Positions 11,500-22,615 are shown, numbered from the stretch's first letter. The stretch is DNA of 64,000 bases from Callorhinus ursinus (GCF_003265705.1 NW_020312788.1:6833141-6897140); one strand, 5' to 3'. Notes: generated by a model not told the origin, from the letters alone. Numbers and translations: made by a program.

Positions 11500-12280
11500 A
11501 CTATAGATCTTATAGTTAAAATGGTTGGTCATTTGTAATCTCTTTTCTAACAACCTTCCCTCTTATTTGCTGGCAGGGCCCCAAGTTTGTTCAAGTGTCC
11601 ACCCATCTCCTATATGCCTACTCATGGCTGAATTCTGATTAGTCTGAGCCAATCAAGGTATTTCATTCCCATTGCCTCAGATTGGTTAGGGATAGGTATA
11701 GGGCTCATTTCTACACAATATGACAAGAAAAAATATCTTTGGGGTAAATTTTCTTGCTCTTAGATAGATATACACAGGGGGGAATGGTCCCACTTCTCCC
11801 ACTTACTATATTTTCTATCTCTATGAGTTGCCTGGAAAGATACCATGGATTTTTTAGTCAAGAGGAAAGCCATCTGAGAACAAAGCCAATATGATGAATA
11901 TGTGAGTAGAATGATAGAAAGATCCCAAGCCTTTGATTTCAATATTATGCTACTAAATTGTCCAATTGTGAAGCCTCTTTTCTCTTTGGCCTCCTTAAAG
12001 TAAGGGGGGAAAATACATCTTATTATTTGGGCCAGTTTTATTAGGGTTTTATGTTACCTTCAGCCAGAGTATCTTATATCCAAAAGCATCTGTCATTTTT
12101 CCTGTTTGATGGCTAGTAACTTGAATAGTGCCTGGATATAAGAGCAAAGAAGCCCAAAGTATGGCATTAAAAGGGGAAATATTTCATGATTTTTGGTAAA
12201 AATAAGAAGAACACCTAATAAATGAAACAAATAGTTTACTGCTTAAGAAAAGGAATTTATGTGACTTCAGTATCTTAGAC
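11500..12280. other. Noncoding, nothing recognised
   Basis: No named repeat and no credible exon; the short ORFs are random in composition. Confidence 0.4.
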
Positions 12281-12282
12281 CA

Positions 12283-12525
12283 GAGTTTCTCAAGTTTGGC
12301 ATTACTGACATTTTCAACTGGATAATTCTTTATTGTAGGGGGCTGTCCTGTTCATTGTAGGATGTTAAGTAGCGTCCCTGGCCTCTACCTCCTAGGTGCC
12401 AACACCACCCCCTATCCCTTTCTAGTTGTAACAAAAATATCTCCGGAGGCTACAAAATGCCCCGGGGTGGGGGCAGTGATGGGAGTAAGGGCAAAATCAA
12501 CTGTTGTCAAGAGCCACTGCCTTAG
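12283..12525 (-). mobile_element. MER20 DNA transposon fossil
   Basis: Read on the plus strand it runs 'CCAGAGTTTCTCAAGTTTGGCATTACTGACATTTT' (in parts), 'GGATAATTCTTTATTGTAGG', 'GGGCTGTCCTGTTCATTGTAGGATG' (in parts), 'AGCGTCCCTGGCCTCTACC' and finally 'TGTTGTCAAGAGCCACTG'. This is the reverse complement of MER20, a 220-bp non-autonomous hAT-Charlie element, with both terminal inverted repeats present. MER20 copies elsewhere in mammals have been co-opted as regulatory DNA; nothing here shows that for this copy. Confidence 0.8.
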
Positions 12526-12727
12526 ACTCAACTAACCCTAATAAAAAGGTGCATAGAAAGGAAATATGAAGCCCTCGTTGAAGAAAAACAGAAAGATATT
12601 TAATCAGTCTCTATTCAATTCATTAGCAAGTGTTAAATGAACGTTCCAAATACAAGGTTTGTTAGAGTTAGGACCCCAGAATATTACCATGGAGGCAGAA
12701 ATCTTATTTGTATTAATTACAGTTCCA

Positions 12728-12828
12728 GTTCAGTGCTCAACACGGAGCCTGGCATATGGTGGACTCAGTAAATAGATAAGGAGATGGGTGGACGGATGTG
12801 GATGGATGGAAGGATGGATGGATGAAAA
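12728..12828 (+). repeat. MIR/L2 tail and (GGAT)n tract
   Basis: 'GTGCTCAACACGGAGCCTGG' and 'CATATGGTGGACTCAGTAAA' resemble a MIR or L2 tail. It is followed at 12783-12823 by an interrupted (GGAT)n / (TGGA)n microsatellite. On the minus strand this gives a repetitive 'HPSFHPSTSVHPS' reading with no gene behind it. Confidence 0.6.
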
Positions 12829-12959
12829 AAAAATAATCCCTTAAAATACTTACTGTATTAGAGACAAAACTAATGCATTCAAAATCTAATTTGAAACCAA
12901 GTAGGTAATGAGACCCATGGTGTAAATGACGTGGGACAGGAACCTTGAGAATAGAGCTA

Positions 12960-13830
12960 CCCATGAATGCTAACAGAGTAAGGATGGAAAATGTGATTTA
13001 AAAAGAAAAACTCCAGAAGTTATAATGAAATTTAAAAAAATATGAAGCTTGGTGACAAAGTAGAGAAAGAAGGTGAAGGAAAACAACAATCAGTTATGAA
13101 CTCGAAGGCAGTAGGTTCCAAAGCTTTCATCTCCTACCAGGGATATGAGGAAAGTGAGGGAGGGCAAGTGTTAGTTGATAAGGAGTCTCCAAACCTTGCT
13201 TCAGTTAGAACTGTTATTCTAGTACCTTTGTTAGTTTACTCTGTTAAATTTGAATAGGATATATAATAGTCGGGGGGTGGAGTCTGAAGACTGCTTTCCT
13301 AGGAACAAAAGATGGAGAAAGTCTATGGTGCCACAGATAGATTTGAATAGACTGGATGAGAGAGAAAAAAAACAGAGCAGGGATGGGGAGTGGGGATAGT
13401 TGAGTTTAACTTGAGACAGATGAATTCGAGGTGTTGCTGTAGCATCTATTGAAGATGTCATGGACCAAAAAGAAATAGGCACTTAGAGACTAGGTAGGAA
13501 GACAGGGCAAAGGTGTGGATGTGGGCATCATCTCACAGGGGCATGAAACCCTGAAAGGGATTAATAAAGAGACTAGGGAACACAGGTTAAGCATAGATCT
13601 GCTATCAGATCATAGAGAAAATAATTCAAAGCCTCAATTAATATTGAGGCTGAAAGCAAAAGAAGCAGCCATTAGAGAGGAAGAAGATCAGGAATCAACA
13701 ATGGCCTGAGATGAGTTGTATCAATGACAGAGAGCTGTCATTGACATGTGTCTTTGAAAGTTCAAAAAAGATGGAGCTGAGAATATGCCCTGTAAATGGC
13801 AATAGAAAGACAGTTAATAGTACTTCAGGT
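12960..13830 (+). repeat. Ancient dispersed repeat, large fragment
   Basis: This is a purine-rich stretch of the same composition and order as the later part of the repeat seen at 19.69-20.53 kb ('GATGTGGGCATCATC', 'GAAGAAGATCAGGAATCAAC', 'AGAAAGACAGTTAA'). It contains ORFs of 64-83 codons that share no family. Assignment rests on phrase order and is moderate. It contains a perfect short hairpin at 13721-13744. Confidence 0.4.
13721..13744. repeat. Perfect 10-bp inverted repeat with 4-nt loop
   Basis: TCAATGACAG at 13721-13730 is followed by AGAG and by its exact reverse complement CTGTCATTGA at 13735-13744. Each arm contains TGACAG, the MEIS/PREP recognition core. Such a short hairpin can arise by chance in 64 kb. 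Confidence 0.9.
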
Positions 13831-16130
13831 AGCAAAAAAAATCTTTTCAACTATGTGTAGGACTGGACAAAAACCTGAGCAAATGTTCCGTATGGCGTGA
13901 GAGCTGGAAAATATGCTTGAGTGTGATCTATTTTGCAAAAGTTCCAGAGCACAACTTGACATTAGTGGGGGCTGATATGCCACAAATGAATGACTAATAA
14001 ACCACTATGAAATCTCTAAAGCTATCTTATTGCAGTTAACGATTCTCTTCCAAGAGTTGGACAGCAAATGAAATATGGATCACCTCACAAGGGAAACCCA
14101 CCTACTTGGTTTGATTTTACCCAGATCTAGTCCTTTACCAGAAAGGAGAGAAGATGAACTGTTTGGGAACTGGTAGCTCAACATGGATAAAGGAACTAGA
14201 GACCATAGAGGAAGGGCCATATACTTCAAGAGGAGAGAGATATCATCACAGTCAAGTGTGACTCTAATTGTTTTTAGTGTCAAAACCCTTGCCAAACAAA
14301 ATATCATTTGGAAGGCAAGACAAATGATTCTGAGAGAAGGAGGGCTGCTTTGGTTGAAGTAGGACTGGGGAACCCTGCCTGTGAGCCCATGTTCCATAAC
14401 CTTCATGAAAATACTCATTAGACACCCCCCCCCACCGCCAGAGCACAACTGAAAACAACCTATTGAACCCCCCCTTGATTTTCAAATAGAATCTGAAGCC
14501 CAGACATGTTTAAGGACTCGCTGAACATGACCCAGCTAGGTAATGACTCAAGCCGAGTTAGAACCCAGTTAGTCTTAATTTTTGCACGTTACATTTAAGT
14601 TGCAAATATGTCAGGGGACATTCACCACAGAGTACAGGACCAAAGCAGGATGGGTTTTTCCTTAATCTTTGGATGCCTTCAGAGAAGCCGCCCAGATGAT
14701 GGAATTCCTTTTCTAAATTTTGTATCTTCCATTAATTGATTTATTTGAAAATAAATACGAATTGGTTTTATAGAAATGGAATAGTGGACTAATTTTTTCA
14801 CCATCCATTTTGTACTTTCTTTTAACTGATTGTAAACAATTGCATACCAAAGTCAGTAAAGCTTGCTCTCTCAAAAATTCTCTGCCTTAAAGTGCATTTA
14901 AAGTACGTAAATGGAAAGAGAGCAGTGGGAAAATGACATCTTGTCCCCATTTGTAGATTAACAAGAAAATCAGATAGAGCTATAATCTAACCTTAATAAA
15001 TCAAAACTCTTCTGGAAAGATTTGATGGTCTGACTCCAACATCAAATCCATTCGGCACTGTCTCCACAGCTGTTAGCAGCTTTTGTGGAGGTCTATGTAG
15101 GAGAAAACATACAAAGACTATTTCTGCATCTACAGAGCACAGACATAAGTCTTGTTTTGACAGGCAGATTTTATAGTGGTTTATTTGGGTCTACATTAGT
15201 ATTTCATTTTTTGGCATTAAAACCTTAACCGATGCCAAATCTGCCCCTCTCTTCCTATATGCTCTGTGTTTTCTTTACAAACAGGAAACTGCTAGCTTTA
15301 AACATTATTTGCTTTGTATGATAATAGCTAAGCAGTGTCTGGCAACCAACTGTGTTCGAGTATTACACTGAGAAGGAGCTGCACTGAGCCACTTCCTGCG
15401 AAAGAGAAGAGAATTTCTAAATATGAGTTTTGTCTCTCTCTCTCTCTCTCTCTTTTTTTTCCAGTAGTTTTCAACTGACTACTAAAGATCCAATGATGGT
15501 TTCTCCTTTCAGCTCTTATTCAAGTACTGCGTACATGATAGGCACTTAAAAAACACTTCTTGAAAGCTAAATGTAGTCCGATAAACTGGCTTCATTGTAG
15601 TCCAGGAGATGATACCCACGTCAGAATCCGGTATCCATGCTACCTGGGCCCAGAATGCCCATACATCATCTCCCAGGGATTATAGGCAAGAGGGACAAAG
15701 TTTCCTGAGACAGTCTGTTGCATCTACAAAACATGGAAATAATTTGCAGTCAGGTCAAATGCCTTTGGAGAATGTGATTCATTGCACTGCTTATGACCTA
15801 TACCGAATTTGAGTTTGGAGATCTTCATCTCAGTATGAAACTAGGTAGATTTATGGGTTTGTCCACACCGCAGAGTCCTTTGACGTCATCTCAATAGGAA
15901 GTGTACTTGGTAGAGGGAATATTAAGTCAATACCTATGTCTACATTGCACAAAATTAATTAATCAAGTAAGGCAAATAACATTTTATTTCTGTAAGAAAA
16001 TAAACATTCAATCACTTATTTGGTCATTTAAAAAAAGATGGTTTAAATGATTTTGCATATAGAAGTAACCAATACCTAACTAAAGAAAACGAAAATAAAA
16101 TGAAGCTATCCTAATGACCTTTCGTCTTGT
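13830..16130. other. Repeat-poor noncoding stretch
   Basis: No transposon copy is recognised. It contains short homopolymer runs (C at 14426-14434), a (CT)n tract at 15435-15454 ending in T8, and ORFs up to 122 codons on the minus strand (14080-14448) that overlap another frame and match no family. Confidence 0.45.
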
Positions 16131-16136
16131 TTTTTT

Positions 16137-16208
16137 TCAATATCAAGCTTTCCATAGCATAACATCATTTTCTCAATATCAAGCTTTTCATAGCATAATA
16201 TAATTATA
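16137..16208. repeat. 36-bp tandem duplication
   Basis: TCAATATCAAGCTTTCCATA at 16137 recurs as TCAATATCAAGCTTTTCATA at 16173, giving two head-to-tail units of about 36 bp that differ at a few positions. It is followed by AT-rich (TA)n-like sequence to 16260. Confidence 0.85.
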
Positions 16209-16611
16209 CATATGTTTTTATTTATATATATGTACGCACACATATATATAAATAACATTCTTCCATATAAAGATAGATATACAGATGTTAGATATAGAGA
16301 TATAAATAGATACAAATGTCTAAATAGCTTATGTTAATAAAGGAAAAAAATAGGATCAATAAACTCCATAATCTTTGCTCACATGATTAATTACATTTCT
16401 ATTAATAAATGTATAAACTAAATATTAATCTAAATATATTCTGAGCAATCTTGGGTACCTGGACAGAAGAATAGAGAATAATGCAATAGATAAGGAAAAG
16501 TATTTAAGAAAAATAAAGCCTTCAGCATTGATATTTGTAGTACATTTCCAGTGTTGCGATGTTTTTTACCCTGAAGATATTTTTTCATTTGTGGTGGGGT
16601 GGGGATGGAAT

Positions 16612-16844
16612 AAAAAGAAGACTGATAGGGCGCCTGAGTGGCTCAGTTGGTTAAGCGACTGCCTTCGGCTCAGGTTATGATCCTGGAGTCCCGGGATCGA
16701 GTCCCGCATCGGGCTCCCTGCTCAGCAGGGAGTCTGCTTCTCCCTCGGACCCTCCCCCCTCTCATGCTCTCTCTCTCTATCTCATTCTCTCTCTCAAATA
16801 AATAAATAAAATCTTAAAAAATTAAAAAAAAAAGAAGACTGATA
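16612..16844 (+). mobile_element. SINEC (Can-SINE)
   Basis: The insertion occupies about 16628-16832, starts GGGCGCCTGAGTGGCTCAG and has box B-like 'GGGATCGAGTCCC', 'GGGCTCCCTGCTCAGCAGGG', a CT tract, AAATAAATAAATAAAATC and an A-rich tail. The target duplication AGAAGACTGATA lies at 16616-16627 and 16833-16844. It is the same sub-type as the copies at 11.3, 55.2 and 57.4 kb. Confidence 0.95.
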
Positions 16845-17379
16845 TTTTATGTAGGCACACACCTTAATGAATCTGTTGGCTATGCACAGATAGCCCCATT
16901 CCTTGGGCATTATCTGAAAGAAAGAGAATGAGCCATAAGAAAGGTTTTCAAAATAAAGTAGCAGGGATTTTTAAGTGAAATGAGGAGAAGAGAGAAGTGG
17001 GGTTCTCTGAAAGGAGAAAGCAGGACACAGCAACATGGAGGCATGTTAGGGACTTGAGGAAGATGGCCCAGAATGGACTTCCTATGTGGGATTTCTGTGA
17101 TGATGGGTTAGTAATTTTTGAAAGAATGACATCTGATAGTTAGATTAAGTTGTTTTTAACTCTGTGCATTATTTTCCCAGTACTATCCCCAAACCAAGAG
17201 TAAAAGTCTGTAAGATATAGATGCACTCTGTTAGTGGTCACTTGGAAAATAAGGGGAAAAGAACTGTAACCATATTTGAAATCAATTGTTGAGGAAAGAG
17301 AAATCTCATGAGGAGAGATTTAAAAAAACCCACAATTTATAATCACTCACATTTGTCTGTTCATTGGAGTATCTTGGCC

Positions 17380-17515
17380 TTTGCCAATAGGCTGTGAGTT
17401 CCATTAGAATAGGGACCATTTCTGTCTTATGCACTGACATAACCTAATACCCAGGATCTAGTACAGTGCCTAGTCCTTACTAAGTGCTCAATAAAATTTG
17501 TTGAATGGACAAAAG
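17380..17515 (+). repeat. L2 LINE 3' end
   Basis: 'GCTGTGAGTTCCATTAGAAT', 'AGGGACCATTTCTGTCTTAT', 'TACAGTGCCTAGTCCTTACT' and 'GTGCTCAATAAAATTTGTTG' read through the last about 130 bp of an L2 element in sense orientation. Confidence 0.7.
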
Positions 17516-17586
17516 GAATATAAATTGATCTGGGACCATGAATTCAAATTGCTCAAAGACAAAGAACCATAAGTACCTCTGCACAA

Positions 17587-17678
17587 GCCATTAGAGATAT
17601 AGCAACAATGTCCACAATAGCCAAACAATGGAAAGAGCCCAGATGTCCATCGACAGATGAACGGCTAAGGAAGATGTG

Positions 17679-17718
<40 letters not shown>

Positions 17719-18030
17719 AAATCTTTCCATTTGCAAAGACATGGATGGAACTAGAGGGTATTATACTAAGAGAAATAAGTCAATCAGAGAAAGACAATTA
17801 TCATATGACCTCACTCATGTGAAATTTAAGAAACAGAACAGAAGATCATAGGGGAAGGGAGGGAAAAATAAAACAAGGTGAAACCAGAGAGGGAGACAAA
17901 CCATAGGGAGACTCTTAATCATAGGAAACAAACTGAGGGTTGCTGAAGGGAGAGGAGTAGGGAGATGGGGTAACAAGGTGATAAAATTACATGTTACTTA
18001 ATTGAATTTAAATGAAAAAAACAACAATGA
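17587..18030 (+). mobile_element. LINE-1 3' end interrupted by (GT)n
   Basis: 'AATGTCCACAATAGCCAAAC', 'AGATGTCCATCGACAGATGA', 'CATTTGCAAAGACATGGATG', 'CTAGAGGGTATTATACTAAG' and 'ACAAACTGAGGGTTGCTGAA' are the ORF2 end and 3' UTR of a carnivore LINE-1. Where this family normally reads on from GATGTGGTATATATAT to the segment before 'CCATTTGCAA', this copy has a (GT)18 microsatellite at 17682-17717 and lacks the intervening sequence. It is 5'-truncated and cannot be active. Confidence 0.85.
17682..17717. repeat. (GT)n microsatellite
   Basis: About 18 uninterrupted GT units inside the LINE-1 copy. Confidence 0.97.
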
Positions 18031-18534
18031 ATTCCACTGCAATACACAATCATATTGATTACGAAAGGGATGTTCAACATTCCTTAGATAAGGAATTCTA
18101 ATTCTCATTCCTTAGACTCACCTGAATACACAACACATTCCTCATGCCCTTGCCCAGATACACACATTTCTCCCTAAGGAACACATATATGACATCCTAC
18201 TTGACTATTAATTCGTGTTTCCCTTTTTGCCTTAGCTGCTAGGAAGCCAAAAACTGTTTTATATTCAATTGCTTATCTTTCCTCAACTCCAGTAACTGTT
18301 TCTGTTTCACCTTTGCCTTTTATACTGTGCAAGTGGATTTTGATCTTCCTGTAGCTAGGGTTTTATTGCAAGGCACTTTATTTTGAGGAGCATTCAAAGC
18401 ATAATAAATATATTATACAAATAAAAAAATATTGGAGAGGGAACTGAACTTCAGGCAGTTCTAAAGAATGAAGGGATTGGAAAATTTAAATGAAAATATT
18501 CAGGGAATAGGTAGCTATTTTGTTCACCTTCAAT

Positions 18535-19145
18535 GCGGTGTACTGCCGTACAGTTGGTTCTGACATTAACTACCTAGAGTTAGCATCAAGCTTCACATGT
18601 TAAAGGCTCAGTCCTCCACGGGACCACCCTAATGTCAGAGGCCAGCTTCACTTTGGGGATCCCCAGGCCACCTGCACTTCTGACTGGCCAAAAATGTGGG
18701 GGTTTCCACAACCCCCTCACTAGAACATAACAGAATTCAAGAAAGTGCTATAGTGACAATTATGGTTTTATTATGAAGGATACAGATCAGGAAGATCCAC
18801 GAAAAGAAGAATCACATAGGACAAGATCTAGGAGAGAATAGCATCCAGAGTTGTATTAAGGTTTCAATTCAGTCTCCAGTCCCTTTTCCCCTATCTTCCA
18901 CTTTCCTCCTCCAGAGAGGTAGGACTAGCCCAAATCTTCAACTCTTGAGTCTTGACTCTCAAAAGAGTTGGACTTTTTGGTAACCAGTCACCATCCAGAA
19001 GCTCTTTGGGGGCTCAGCATGAGTCATCTCATTAGGGTTACAGACACTCCTATTACTCATTCTCTAGGTATGAATATTTTATTCTCTAAGGTATGAATAG
19101 ACTATTAGACTATTCTCTAAAGTATGAATAGATTCATCAAAACCT
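18535..19145 (-). mobile_element. Solo LTR, endogenous retrovirus-like
   Basis: Read on the minus strand, a polyadenylation signal AATAAA (in 'CTTCATAATAAAACC', plus-strand 18765-18779) is followed by 'TTTTTGGCCAGTCAGAAGTG', 'CAGGTGGCCTGGGGATCC', 'GACTGAGCCTTTAACATGTG' and 'GATGCTAACTCTAGGTAGTT'. This order is that of the 3' part (R-U5) of known mammalian ERV LTRs. No retroviral genes flank it, so it is a solo LTR or fragment. The upstream (right) border is set only approximately. Confidence 0.6.
19059..19131. repeat. Three-copy local repeat of ATTCTCTAAGGTATGAATAG
   Basis: Copies begin at 19059 (slightly shorter), 19081 and 19112, each reading ATTCTCTA(A)(G/A)GTATGAATA. Spacing is 22 and 31 bp. 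It lies at the right end of the LTR. Confidence 0.8.
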
Positions 19146-19689
19146 CAACATATCCAACAAAAATATTTACTTTTTAAATTTTAATTTATTCATTATTGGT
19201 TCTGTCCCTTCCATCTCTCTAAAATCTCACTCAACAAAAAGCTGGTGCCAGAAATATCTGGGTAACATTGGAATTTTTATTTATTGGAATCACTGGTGAT
19301 ACTCTCTACAAAGAATTGGGTTCCAAAACTGAGTAGTGGTAATCATCACTGGAGCAGTACCATTGATGAGTAGTGATAGGTGTTAAATTAGCCCTATCAC
19401 CAGTTCTCTATGCCCCCTGAGCTTCCTTGTGTCAAGAATAGGGCCATTTTGAAAGCCACAGACGTTCGTAGCTCTGTGACAAAAGAACTCAAGCACAGTA
19501 AAAAGTTATAAGTTAGGCAAAAAAGCTAGGTTAATCATATTAGTAAAAATAAAAATTCTTTCAGATCTCTCTGTCCATAGGATTTGATCAAGATTTAAGA
19601 AGTCTTACCTTGTACCAGTCTACCTCTTTGGAAGTTCAATGATTTCATAAAGAAATGGCAGAGCTCTCTCATCATCAATGAATTAATTC

Positions 19690-20528
19690 TTTTACTCATC
19701 AATTCATCTACTGTATATCAAGCACCATGATAGTTTCTGGGATATAGAAGTGAACAGAACAGACAAGATCTTTCCTTACATGGAGCTTTATTCTAATAGC
19801 AGGCTGGGAGAGGCAGAAATATAAAGCAAACACATTACAAAACAAGAAGAGGATAGACTGTGAAGAGTGCAGTTGGAAGAAATAGCTAGGGGAGGACACA
19901 GTAACTGAAGGAAGTACTTTAGAAGTTTAGCCAGGGAAGGTCTCCCTGAGGAGGTGACATTTGAAGTGAGACTCAAAGGTAAAGGAGGGTAAAAGTCATT
20001 CCAGGGAGAAGTAAGAGCTCCAGCCTGAAGAAGGGAAAGAGCTTAGTGAGAGAAATGGTAAGTGGTAGGGGAAGAGGCTGGAGCAGCGTGCTGTGGTAGA
20101 TCAATCAGGGTCTTGTGGGCTACGGAAATGAACCTGGATTTTACTCTAAGAACAATGGAAATCCACTGGAAGACTTTTTAAAGTATTCTACTACCATGAT
20201 CTTACTTCTTTTTTTAGAAGATTACTCTTGAGAAGCACCTGGGTGGCTCAGTTGGTTGAGCGTCTGACTCTTGCTTTTGGCTCAGGTCATGATCTCAGGG
20301 TTGCAAGATCGAACTCCGCTTAGGGTTCGATCATTGTGGAGTCTGCTTGAGATTCTTTCCCTCTTTCTCCCCCTCTGCCTCTCCCCTACCCTGCTCATGC
20401 GTGTGTGCTCTCTCTCAAATAAATAAAAAATAAAATCTTAAAAAAATAACAGAAGATTACTCTAGCCCTACTGCACAGAATAATGGAAAGAAGAGGATAG
20501 AATGAAAGTAGGGAGATAAGTTAAGAAT
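19690..20528 (+). repeat. Ancient dispersed repeat, split by a SINE
   Basis: From 'CTGTATATCAAGCACCATGA' through 'AGAACAGACAAGATCTTTCC', 'AGGTCTCCCTGAGGAGGTGA', 'AGGGTCTTGTGGGCTACGG' and 'GGATTTTACTCTAAGAACAATGG' (split) this is the clearest copy in the window of a long, widespread mammalian repeat. The order continues across the SINE at 20.23-20.45 kb ('GATTACTCTAGCCCTACTG'). I think it belongs to an old LINE class but cannot name it safely. Confidence 0.65.
20216..20463 (+). mobile_element. SINEC (older sub-type), nested in old repeat
   Basis: The insertion (20229-20450) has the head 'AGCACCTGGGTGGCTCAGTT', 'GAGCGTCTGACTCTTGC', 'CAGGTCATGATCTCAGGGTT', a CT-rich body, AAATAAATAAAAAATAAAATC and an A-rich tail. 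Target duplication AGAAGATTACTCT at 20216-20228 and 20451-20463 is exact. Confidence 0.95.
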
Positions 20529-20559
20529 GAGTTTTATAATGTAAAAATATTCTAAAGAT

Positions 20560-21725
20560 CTATAAACTAAAATATATGCTTTTAACATATAGGACCTTGA
20601 GAGCAGAAATCAATTGCCTAATTTTATAGCTCAGGGAGAGAAGAAAGCAAATCTAGAACTTACTTCGAGATGCTCTTTCTGATATGCTTTCCTGATATGG
20701 CTCCATTCTCCATTGACAACTGCCTAAGGTAGTGAAATAATATGCCTGTTACAGCAAAGGGTCTAAAGATTTTCACTTTTATGCCACATTTTCCAGTGCC
20801 ATTGAGGCAAGAGGAAAAACAAAAGCAAACAAGTAAAAAACATGGTTTCTGGAATTTACAGTTAGACTATATATTGTATTATGTAATTTGAGTGCTGATA
20901 ATTGTTATTTTATCAGAAAAAAAAATCACTTTCCTATTTCATGTGCAACTAATAAAGGTTTGCAGTATCATTGAATGGGATTTTGAAGCTCTGTGATTCC
21001 AAGTTTTCTCAGTAGAAGTATGTCAGATTTTATAAAGGAAGAAATGGAATTGCAAGACCTGATATGCAGAAATTTGCTTTACAAGCAACTCTGTAGTAGA
21101 TATTCTGAGGATTTTGTAGTTCAATATGTGTACTTAACATATAGTTTGCCTCCTCCTTCTAAACATTTTGCTATGTACATGGTAAGTCCTCATGAATTCA
21201 GACTAATTGACATTGTCCTGTCTGAGTTAATAAAAAGTGAGATTATCATTAATACTAAGAAAAATGACATTGTATTCATTCATAACTGTGTGATAAGTAT
21301 AATCAATGTCTTTTGCTAGAATAATCTGTGGGAAAAATAGTACTATTTCAGAAGAATCTTTTCTAGATTTATAGCATTCATTATCTTTTCCTTTTTAGCA
21401 TACTTACTGATTAAGGACAGACATTTTAAAAGATTATTACTCATTCAAGAAAAATCTAACTTAATATACATAGCAAGACATTTTTCCTACTTTACAGAAA
21501 ATGTCTTCCCAAAAATGGTATTATATTTTTCTTTTCTTAATGCTTTAAACCTCTGGGTCTCCTTCCCTCCCTCTCTCTCTCTGTCTCTCTCTCTCTCTCT
21601 CTCTGTGCGTGTGTGTTTATTTCTTCACTTCTCTCCTCCCACTCTATCTCTTCTTTTTATCCTGGTGACTATTTGCAGACATCCAGAGGAACAAAATTGT
21701 TTCTTTAATTAAAAGGAGAAAAACA
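20560..21725. other. Repeat-poor noncoding stretch
   Basis: Apart from a (CT)n tract at 21567-21605 with an adjacent GTGTGTG, no repeat is recognised. An ORF of 108 codons (20993-21319, plus) is the most protein-like here but has no recognisable motif and no flanking splice pattern that I trust; I treat it as chance. The 3' part (21180-21310) has several TAAT-core homeodomain-like sites. Confidence 0.5.
21567..21605. repeat. (CT)n microsatellite
   Basis: CTCTCTCTCT with one GT interruption, followed by GTGCGTGTGTGT. Confidence 0.9.
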
Positions 21726-21729
21726 ATTT

Positions 21730-22615
21730 TTAAAAGCTGCCATTGTGGGAAAATGTTTTCAGAAATAAAGCATCAGGGGCTTCGGCTATGGCCTCTGTGC
21801 TATTTTTCCGACTGTTTTGGTATTTTAGTGACCGTAAAGAAATGACCCCTAAAGTTGCCCTGTCAGGCTGGTAATAAAATGACGTCTTGGGAAAACCAAA
21901 CTCTTTCCCTGCACTTTTTTTTTCCCCTCCTGTAATTAGACTTGCCATCATCGGGGACCGTCTTTGTTATTACCAGCATCCCTCTCGCCTCTGCTCAGGG
22001 ACCGCGAGAGCAAAAGCGAAGGCGTCCGCTAGGCACCGGGCAGACGATTTGGACACAAACCACATTCACAACAGCTGCATTTTCCCTTTGTTAACCTCCG
22101 TATCTTCGGGAATTCTTGGTTTTATTTTCAAGGGCCCTGCTTGGCATCCTTCTCCCTTGTGCTTCTCCACAATGTGCTATTATTTGTTATGAAAAACATG
22201 ACAAAAGATAGCTGCTGATCTGGCCTTTCAAGTTCCCAGCCTGCCTAACACTTTTCCGGAGTCGGTCAGCAGCCAGGACCATCGCTAAGGAGAAACATGT
22301 GGTCGCCACTTGCATCTAGTGCTCGTCTCACTGAATCTGGTAATTTCAATTGAATGCACTGATGTCACTCTTCCAAGCGAATGAACCCTGCGGGAATTGT
22401 AGAGAGAACTCGGATTGCTTTTCACCACGCCAAGGACCCCACATTTTCTCCCGAAACCCTCAACAGACTCACCTTCTGGTGGCTGCCAGCACCAGGGCGA
22501 ATGTAACTCTAATTAGCACACTTGCACATCGGTTTGCCTTCTGCTGGCTTCTGCTCAGACACCATCAAGTAAGCAAAGTCATCCATGCTGCTTCTTCTCT
22601 TAGAGAAATGTAAAG
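21730..22615. promoter_or_regulatory. Candidate regulatory segment with CpG-dense patch
   Basis: No repeat is recognised over nearly 900 bp. Ten CpG dinucleotides lie between 21952 and 22046, far denser than the surrounding sequence. Possible sites include an ATF/CREB-like TGACGTC at 21880-21886, a SOX-like CTTTGTTAT at 21962 and ATTAGA/ATTAG cores. It could be an enhancer or a small promoter; short ORFs of 101 and 87 codons run through it without a recognisable family. Function is inference only. Confidence 0.4.

Noticed and set aside
14080..14485. Two overlapping minus-strand ORFs of 122 and 73 codons
   Set aside because: Different frames over the same DNA, one starting next to a poly-C run; no domain recognised.
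20993..21319. 108-codon plus-strand ORF with fairly protein-like composition
   Set aside because: No known motif, no trustworthy splice sites and AT-rich codon use as in surrounding noncoding DNA. A cross-species test of synonymous versus non-synonymous change would settle it.
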